Shown here piece by piece: positions 58,201 to 61,339 of a stretch of 64,000 nucleotides of DNA (the stretch's first letter is position 1; the number at the start of each line of letters is the position of its first letter). The position numbers were made by a program, and so were the translations under genes. The stretch comes from DASPJQ01 sp035299065 (GTDB lineage Bacteria; Bacteroidota; Bacteroidia; Flavobacteriales_D; UBA2798): positions 9,756 to 73,755 of the forward strand of contig DATGXI010000077.1 of NCBI GenBank assembly GCA_035299065.1. The letters are read 5' to 3'. The notes under the pieces are model-generated. The model was not told where the DNA came from and did no database searches. It saw only the letters and a list, made by a program, of their open reading frames with translations.

Positions 58201-60328
58201 ACCTGGATTCTGCAGCGAAGCAGTTAACTGGATAGTGCCTGTTGCTACCGATAATTGTCCTGGTGTTTCAATTGTACAAACAAGCGGATTGGCCAGCGGA
58301 TCATCATTCCCTATAGGTGTTACATTGATAGGCTACACCGCAACAGATGCTGTAGGGAATACAAGCGTATGCAGTTTTACAATTACAGTAACCGATAATG
58401 AAGCACCAGCATTTGTAAGTTGTCCGTCTGACATTACGGTTGTAAATGATGCGGGTATTTGTGGGGCTACGGTATCATGGGCTGCACCAACCGCAAGTGA
58501 TAACTGTGCAGGTTTGGTGCTTACACAAACAGCAGGCTTGTCAAGTGGTTCGGTATTTCCAATAGGAACAACGAATGTTATTTATACGGCAACGGATGCT
58601 GTTGGAAATGCAACAACCTGTTCATTTATTGTTACGGTTAACGATACAGAATTGCCTGTAATAATAGGATGCCCGAATGATACAACCAGTTGTGATCCGT
58701 TTATTACATTTATTACACCAGGTGTTTCTGACAACTGTGGCGGGGCAACTATTGCGCAAACTGCGGGTCTTGCAAGTGGTTCAACATTCCCATTGGGAAC
58801 CACTACGGTTGAATTTACAGCAACAGATGCAAATGGCAATACCCAGGTTTGTCAGTTTAATGTAACCATTCTTGCTCCTGTTGTTTCCCAATTTACATCA
58901 GCAATGCCTGATACCATGTGTGTGTTGGAAAGCAATATTGACCTTGTATCAATGGTTCTTCCAAATGCCGGAGCAACCGATTTCTTTACTGTTTCCGCAG
59001 GAGGTGTCATACCGGTTAGCTGGCAATTCAGTCCTTCTTTATCAGGGCCTGGAACATATGATATAGTTCATTTTGTGGACAATGGGGTTTGTACCGACTC
59101 GTCATCGTTTACGCTGGTTGTTGTGCCGGTAGCTAACGCTTTATGGACATATGCAGATACAGTTTGTGAAGCTGGCGCTCCTGTTGTGCTTATGGCAACA
59201 GGTGACCCTGGAGGAATTTGGACAGGTACTGGTGTAACCGGAAATACATTTGACCCTGCAGCGGCAGGCCCGGGTGTACATTCAATTTCATACATTGTGG
59301 GCTTTGGAATTTGTAAAGACACATTAACGCGAAATATCTATGTTAGCCCTGATGTGGATCCAACCTGGGCTTTTGCAACCCCAAGTATTTGTACGTCCAG
59401 CGGAGCTGTATCACTTGATCCACTTGTTACAGGAGATGTTCCTGGAACATGGAGTGGAGCCGGAGTTACCGGAAACGTATTTGATCCGGCTTCGTTAACC
59501 GGTTTGGTAAACGTTACCTATACTGTAGGTGAAAGTTTTTGCGCTGAAAGCTTAACACAATCAATAAATGTATTGCTGCAACCGGTAACGTTTGCAGGAA
59601 ATGACACGGCAGTTTGCGGACTGGTAGATACATTAAATGCTTCGGCACTGATTGGAAATGGTGTATGGAGTACAGGTGCAGCAAACATCAGTATTGCCGA
59701 TACAAACAATGCCAATTCGCAAATAACATCAACCATTGAAGGAACATTTATGTTGGTGTGGACTGAATCGGTGGGAGGTGGAACCTGTATTGATAAGGAT
59801 ACCGTTTACATTACATTCTGGGAATTGCCAACGGCAAGTGCCGGACCCGACCAAAGCATAGAAGTTACCAACGCTGTTTTTGCAGCAAATAATCCGCCTT
59901 TTGGAACAGGAACATGGATTATTCAAAATGCCGGATCAACAGTTGTGGCACCAAACAATCCGGTTTCACAAGTCAATAACCTGGTGGTAGGCATAAACAC
60001 ATTTACGTGGTCGGTTGCCAATGGAACTTGCCCGCCTGCAACTGACGATGTAATTATAACCGTAAACGATGTGGTAATTCCTCAAGGCATTTCACCTAAC
60101 GGAGACGGCATTAACGATGTTTGGATGATTGGTGGAATAGCCACAATTAAAAATGAACTGCAAATATTTACGCGTTGGGGCGAGAAAGTGTACGAGACCG
60201 AAAATTATAAAAATGACTGGGCTGGAACCAAAACAAACGGAAGTGAATTGCCAAACGACACCTATTTCTATGTTTTAAAAGTAGAGGGTTATGAAGATTT
60301 TACAGGATATATAATTATTAAACGATGA
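43223..60328 (+). CDS. Giant secreted HYR-repeat protein with gliding-type C-terminal domain
   Basis: A 5701-residue protein. GTG at 43223 is the only start upstream of the signal peptide (KQKLILFFSLCLFFVSSLVNA), so the start is uncertain. Domains in order: DUF2341-like (about 70-150), LamG-like (about 170-395, with WHHVAAVRNTTSLDVSFYFD), 57 HYR repeats (about 490-5217), several Ig-like beta domains (about 5218-5610), and a gliding-associated C-terminal domain from about 5615 (GISPNGDGINDVWMIGG, YENDWAGT-like, ending FTGYIIIKR). That last domain directs type IX secretion and surface attachment. Likely adhesin or matrix fibre. It overlaps the PorP/SprF-like gene by four bases. Overlapping minus-strand frames are shadows. 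Confidence 0.9.
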   Translation: MTCVCLKYFFHLSRWANRAAFNSSGKQKLILFFSLCLFFVSSLVNAAPPGYNYYKLLTTQENQITAGTGSLVNFPVLVRLTDNDLRHTTFGGYVQHISGYDIIFTSSDGTTVIPHQLEKYNSATGELVAWVNVPSVSSTVNTNFYMYFGNSSAVTDPSSATTWNPNYVAVWHLHNDILDATSNGVNLTNVGTTDEASAVAANGQDIEFSQALTHPSNPLMQILGNVTLETWVNLESALQGGPTGATENILLAQGRNSEVLAGNYCFSLNYIGPGTATPNHLRFYHEFGPGNDINVVSTAPCPALGTSAWHHVAAVRNTTSLDVSFYFDGVLLGTAVTYAANPTGGTTTTFSLGRDIASAAFDIDADFDEARISNTLRSPEWIQATYQNTMPGSTFLTVTETRCVFSDFAIAGADQVVCTNSTTLGATPLVYGTGAWSLLSGAGFITAPGSPTSTVIGLGPGTNVFVWTVTNSPFPPCAGFSDTVVITRDNIPPVVVCPPTQNVFAGAACTYTLLDYTGIATITDNCGFGGLTIVQSPAAGAIVSIGTTNVTLTATDQNGNTTSCTFAVNVTDNSPPVFTSCPSSTTVLNNPGACGAIVSWANPTATDNCSGFTLTQTAGLPSGSLFPIGVTTVTFTATDASSNTTNCTFTVTVTDAETPVFTSCPTSITVPNDPGQCTAVVSWAAPSATDNCPGLSLVQTAGLPSGSAFPTGVTPIVFTATDVNGNVTTCSFNITVVESTAPVFATCPLNITIPTSPGLCTGVATWTVPTATDNCPGVVVTQTAGPASGSVFSLGTTNIVYTATDAAGNTSTCSFTVTVNDNQFPTFTFCPPNISVVNTPGLCGAVVSWVAPTANDNCTVSSLTQTSGLPSGSFFPIGTSTIVFTATDATGNATACSFTITVSDGEVPSFTSCPANITVSTATGLCSAPVSWVMPTATDNCGGVTVTQSTGLLSGSAFPQGVTTVTYTATDAVGNVSTCSFTVTVNDNEAPVFTSCPLNITVNNTPGTCGAVVSWVAPVASENCAGLIVTQTVGLASGSVFPVGVSTISYTATDAVGNTALCTFTITVIDNQLPVFTSCPLNISVPNTSGACNAIVSWLAPVAIDNCTGTVITQTAGLASGSAFPIGITPVSFTATDASGNTSVCTFNVTVTDNEFPVFSSCPLSITLPSNPGVCGAFVSWAAPLASDNCGAVTITQVSGLPSGSTFPIGVTNVSFSATDVNGNTSFCSFTVTVNDAQAPAFTSCPANITVNNNPGLCSAIVSWVAPAATDNCAGLVINQTAGLPSGSAFPIGTTTVTFTATDASSNVSTCSFTVTVTDNQLPVFTSCPASITVNNNPGSCNAVVSWPAPTASDNCGGLTLTQTSGLPSGAAFPIGVSNVIFTATDASGNSATCSFTVTVTDNESPVFTSCPPNVSVNNNPGLCSAVVSWVAPVASDNCAGTVITQTAGLPSGSAFPIGVTNVSFTATDAYGNSSVCSFSVTVTDNQVPVFTSCPVNIIVSNTPGVCSAIVNWVAPAASDNCAGLVLAQTSGLPSGSSFPVGVSNIVFTATDANGNSSLCSFTVTVIDDQTPVFVSCPANIVANAGFGICNAIVSWPAPVAGDNCSGTSLLQTSGPVSGSSFPIGVTTIAYTATDASGNTAVCTFTVTVVDDQVPVFTSCPVNITVASNPGLCSAVVSWTAPAASDNCSGLTLVQTSGLPSGSTFPVGTTPVVFTATDASGNVALCSFNVTVTDAQAPVFSSCPVNISVNNTPGLCSAVVTWIAPAVTDNCAGVSFIQTAGLPSGSSFPIGTTTIVYTATDASGNTATCSFLVTVTDNQAPTFTSCPSNIITTNNPGVCGAVVSWPAPAASDNCAGLTVLQTLGAASGSSFPIGTTTISYTATDAYGNTSVCSFTVTVTDVEAPVFSSCPPNILLNNSAGLCSAIANWTPPAATDNCAGVVIAQTSGLPAGSAFPVGVTNVVYTATDIYGLTSTCSFTVTVVDNQLPLFTSCPSNIAVTTAPGSCTAVVSWVAPMASDNCPGIVLAQTSGLPNGSVFPIGVTTISYTATDASGNSSLCTFTITVTDLQAPIFTSCPLNISVNNTPGNCSAIVSWPAPVATDNCAGLVVAQTAGFPSGSTFPIGTTTITYTAVDASGNSSVCSFTVTVTDNELPVFSTCPANISTNTSAGTCGAVVTWPAPAATDNCSGLTLTQTSGLTSGSLFPIGITTVSFLAVDASGNSATCSFTITVTDVQPPVFTSCPSNITVNNTPGLCSSVVTWVTPTASDNCPAVSVVQTGGLVSGSAFPIGTSTVTFTASDSYGNTAICSFTVTVVDNQFPVFISCPANITVNNTPGSCSAVVSWVAPVASDNCGGMVLSQTAGLPSGSSFPIGITNIVYTATDASGNATVCAFTVTVVDNQIPVFTSCPLNIAVNNTPGSCGAVVFWPAPVANDNCGGLVLTQTTGLPSGSSFPIGTTSISYTATDISGNVATCSFTVTVTDNELPAFTSCPANITMNNTPGICGAVVNWVAPAASDNCPGLSIIQTSGLPSGSTFPVGVTLVTFIATDANGNSATCSFSVTIIDNQSPVFTSCPGNITVNNTPGSCSSVVTWVAPAASDNCGGVSVVQTAGLPSGSSFPIGTSTIAFTATDINGNTSVCTFTVNVIDNQFPTFTSCPSSLVISNTPGICGAFTGWVAPAATDNCPGVIITQTAGLPSGSLFPVGVTNITYTATDASGNVTLCSFTVTIVDNQIPVFTSCPSNISVNNAPGVCGATVFWPAPIATDNCAGMVVTQTAGLPSGSVFPIGTTTVSFTATDASGNSSICSFTVTVTDNELPVFTSCPVNILVNNTTGICGAVVNWVAPSASDNCPGVSIAQTGGLPSGSTFPIGTTNIAFVASDVNGNTATCTFTVTVVDNQSPVFTSCPTNITVNNTPGLCSSVVTWVAPSASDNCPGVSIVQTAGAVSGSAFPIGTTTISFTASDSYGNNSVCSFTVTVVDNQFPVFSSCPSNITVNNTPGSCSAVVSWVTPVGTDNCGGMTLTQTAGLPSGSTFPIGLTTISYTATDASGNSTLCTFSVTVVDNQVPVFTSCPLNIAVNNTPGSCGAVVFWPVPVATDNCAGIVVVQTSGLPSGSSFPIGVTTISYTATDASGNSSVCSFTVTVTDNELPVFTSCPINVLMNNTPGICGAVVNWIAPAASDNCAGLVVTQTSGLPSGSTFPVGVTLVTFIATDASGNSATCSFSVTITDNQSPVFTSCPVNITVNNAPGSCGSVVTWVAPVATDNCPGLSLVHTTGLSSGSTFPIGTSTITYTATDASGNSSVCSFTVTVVDNEFPVFTSCPTNITVNNTPGSCSANVLWTPPAATDNCPGMVLGQTAGLPSGSAFPIGTTTNTFRATDASGNSTLCTFTVTVIDNQVPVFTSCPSSFVLNANPGLCSAIASWAVPVATDNCGGMVINQTAGLANGSAFPIGVTTVSYVATDASGNTTTCTFTVTVIDNQAPVFVSCPATINTNTSSGICSAIVSWAPPSATDNCSGVVVTQTIGPPSGSVFPIGTTNISYTATDANGNTTLCAFSVIVSDNEAPLFTSCPANISLTTTPGVCTSVATWSPPTATDNCTGVVAIVQTAGLPSGSSFPLGVTLVTFTATDGNGNTSTCSFTVTVSDNQPPVFVSCPANITVANDAGVCGATVTWTVPTATDNCTGVIVTQVAGLPSGSVFPIGVTTITYNALDAGGNSVLCSFTVSVTDAQVPVFTSCPPNIVLNNNPGLCSAVASWVAPTASDNCAGLSIIQTAGLPSGSSFPVGVTTITYAATDAAGNSAMCSFTVTVSDNQAPLFTTCPSNIVLNNDPGFCSAIGTWIAPAATDNCGVISLVQTAGFASGSAFPVGVSTVTYTATDAAGNSTLCTFTVTVNDNQPPVYSSCPSNILVNNDAGTCAALVSWTPPVAGDNCPGVVTLVQTAGLSSGSLFPIGVTNISYNAIDVTGNISVCAFTVTVVDNQLPVFTSCPSSIVLNNTPGLCSSVASWIAPTASDNCLGTVITQTTGLPSGSVFPVGVTTISYTATDASGNVSVCTFTVTVNDNQVPIFTSCPSSTTVINNPGLCGAIVTWVAPAVSDNCSGVIITQTAGLPSGSLFPVGTTPVSFTATDAGGNTATCSFVVTVTDNQNPVFVSCPPNIVSSNTPGSCSAVINWVNPTASDNCAGVTVIQTAGPPNGSVFPIGVTTITYTATDAAGNSAVCSFTVTVNDAEAPIFTSCPVNINVSNTVGSCSAIVSWVLPLASDNCPGVVTVTQTSGLPSGSSFPIGSTTISYLATDVAGNTAICSFTVTVSDNELPVFSSCPANITINNNPGLCSAIVSWAAPSVSDNCAGVSFVQTAGLPSGSAFPVGVTTVVYTATDAAGNTSTCSFTVTVIDNQLPVFTSCPLNIIVNNSPGLCSAIVSWIAPSATDNCAGTLITLTSGLPSGSAFPVGTTLVTFTATDASGNSSTCNFTVTVNDIQPPVFVSCPSNIIVNNDAGNCSAVVNWVLPAATDNCSGVTVTQTAGLPNGSVFPLGTTNIVYTCTDASGLTANCSFSVTVTDNEAPVFVSCPVNFVVNNTPGLCSGVASWAPPLASDNCPGIVTITQTTGLPSGSAFPIGVTNITYTATDALGNTSICSFSVTVVDAQFPVFAGCPSNIAVSNTVGSCGATVTWIAPTASDNCPGTVLTQTTGLPSGSVFPIGVTTINYTATDAGGNVSTCSFTITVTDVQVPVFSSCPVSVTVNNNPGVCGAVVSWGAPTANDNCPGLVITQTAGLISGSTFPIGTTNVSYTATDASGNTAVCSFTVTVNDNEVPVFASCPSNIAVNNTTGFCSAIVSWLAPAATDNCPGVSIVQTAGPVSGSAFPLGTTNVSFTATDASGNVAVCNFTVTVSDNELPVFASCPVNIVVNNDAGSCGAVVNWTLPVANDNCSIASLVQTAGLPNGSVFPIGVSTINYTATDASGNSSICSFTITVNDNELPVFASCPVNISVNNSPGFCSEAVNWIVPVATDNCPGVSIVQTSGLASGSSFPIGVTLIGYTATDAVGNTSVCSFTITVTDNEAPAFVSCPSDITVVNDAGICGATVSWAAPTASDNCAGLVLTQTAGLSSGSVFPIGTTNVIYTATDAVGNATTCSFIVTVNDTELPVIIGCPNDTTSCDPFITFITPGVSDNCGGATIAQTAGLASGSTFPLGTTTVEFTATDANGNTQVCQFNVTILAPVVSQFTSAMPDTMCVLESNIDLVSMVLPNAGATDFFTVSAGGVIPVSWQFSPSLSGPGTYDIVHFVDNGVCTDSSSFTLVVVPVANALWTYADTVCEAGAPVVLMATGDPGGIWTGTGVTGNTFDPAAAGPGVHSISYIVGFGICKDTLTRNIYVSPDVDPTWAFATPSICTSSGAVSLDPLVTGDVPGTWSGAGVTGNVFDPASLTGLVNVTYTVGESFCAESLTQSINVLLQPVTFAGNDTAVCGLVDTLNASALIGNGVWSTGAANISIADTNNANSQITSTIEGTFMLVWTESVGGGTCIDKDTVYITFWELPTASAGPDQSIEVTNAVFAANNPPFGTGTWIIQNAGSTVVAPNNPVSQVNNLVVGINTFTWSVANGTCPPATDDVIITVNDVVIPQGISPNGDGINDVWMIGGIATIKNELQIFTRWGEKVYETENYKNDWAGTKTNGSELPNDTYFYVLKVEGYEDFTGYIIIKR
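44689..58875 (+). repeat. Array of 57 HYR repeats, 249-base unit
   Basis: Each unit is 83 residues (249 bases), of the form PVFTSCP, 12 residues, C-x-AVVSW, TDNC, QTAGLPSGS-FPIG, YTATDASGN, CSFTVTV. Counted by the SCP motif there are 57 units; the first and last are divergent, and 55 are canonical. Every unit keeps four Cys. Units 38, 42, 46 and 50 are 84 residues long. No stop or frameshift interrupts 14 kb, so the repeats are under selection as protein. Confidence 0.9.
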
Positions 60329-61251
60329 AAGCATTAAGGATTGTATGTATGTTTTTGTTTGCCATGAATTATGGCAATGCATGGGCGCAGTACGTGCCGG
60401 TTACAAGCCAATACCTGTTTAACGGGTTGGTGATTAACCCCGCTTATGCAGGTTCACAAAATGCCTTAAGTGTTTCGGCATCGCACCGTAGCCAATGGGT
60501 AGGTTTTGATGGTGCTCCATCAACACAAAACCTGGCTGTACACGGGCCATTAAAAAGCGAGAATGTTGCACTTGGCGCCATGTTTTACAGAGACGCTATT
60601 GGTGTAACCACCGAAAACGGCTTGTATGCAACCTATGCTTACAGAATGAAAGTGAACACGGATGGTTTTTTCTCCCTGGGTTTAGGTGGTGGTGTTTCTA
60701 TGTATAATTCACGCTGGAACGAGGTGGCTTTAAATGCCACAAACGACCCTCAATTTGATGGGCCCTCGCCACTTTTTATCAAACCAAACGTTAGTTTTGG
60801 GATGTATTTCTACAATAAAAAGTTTTTTGGAGGGCTTTCAGTTCCATTCATGCTTTCGCATAAATTAAGTTTAACAGGTAATCGTTATAAAGTATACAAC
60901 GATTTTAAAAATTACAATGTGCTTTTGCAGGTAGGAACCTTCATAAACCTGTCAAAAGGATTTGTGCTTAAACCCTCGGTACTGGCTGCACGGGGACCTG
61001 CAAACTCGTTGCTATTGGACGGTACGGTTCAAACCGTTATTCAGAATAAGTATTCTATTGGTCTGACATACAGGACAACAAAGGCCATGGTAGCCATTGC
61101 GCAAATGCGTATAAATGACCAATGGTTTGCCGGATATTCCTACGATTATACTTTTTCGGCACTGCGAAATTACCAGTCGGGTTCCCATGAAGTGCTGTTG
61201 CGATACTTGTTTTACTACCGGGTGAATGCACGCAGCCCACGCTATTTTTAA
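60325..61251 (+). CDS. PorP/SprF-like type IX secretion outer-membrane protein
   Basis: A 308-residue protein of the PorP/SprF family. It has a signal peptide (IVCMFLFAMNYGNAWAQ), then the family start YVPVTSQYLFNGLVINPAYA and SVSASHRSQWVGFDGAPSTQ, then alternating strands of an outer-membrane beta barrel ending with an aromatic-type C-terminus (YYRVNARSPRYF). In Flavobacterium, SprF is needed to secrete the giant adhesin SprB, encoded next to it. The four-base overlap with the giant gene fits the same partnership here. Confidence 0.88.
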   Translation: MKALRIVCMFLFAMNYGNAWAQYVPVTSQYLFNGLVINPAYAGSQNALSVSASHRSQWVGFDGAPSTQNLAVHGPLKSENVALGAMFYRDAIGVTTENGLYATYAYRMKVNTDGFFSLGLGGGVSMYNSRWNEVALNATNDPQFDGPSPLFIKPNVSFGMYFYNKKFFGGLSVPFMLSHKLSLTGNRYKVYNDFKNYNVLLQVGTFINLSKGFVLKPSVLAARGPANSLLLDGTVQTVIQNKYSIGLTYRTTKAMVAIAQMRINDQWFAGYSYDYTFSALRNYQSGSHEVLLRYLFYYRVNARSPRYF

Positions 61252-61339
61252 ATAACTAACTCGACATTGTTGCTAACAGGCTTTATTCAGGGTGATTTAC
61301 AGACTTATTATTGTTTTCTTTGTTAGCATAGGCACCCTA

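Noticed and set aside
44512..58839. Numerous long minus-strand frames opposite the HYR array (for example 44890-45618 and 46435-47037)
   Set aside because: They recur in the same phase of each repeat, have repetitive low-information translations, and follow from codon use of the plus-strand gene, which has signal peptide and sorting domain.
44689..58875. Regularly spaced repeats considered as a CRISPR or satellite array
   Set aside because: The unit is 249 bases, diverged, and an uninterrupted protein frame with conserved Cys; there are no spacers.
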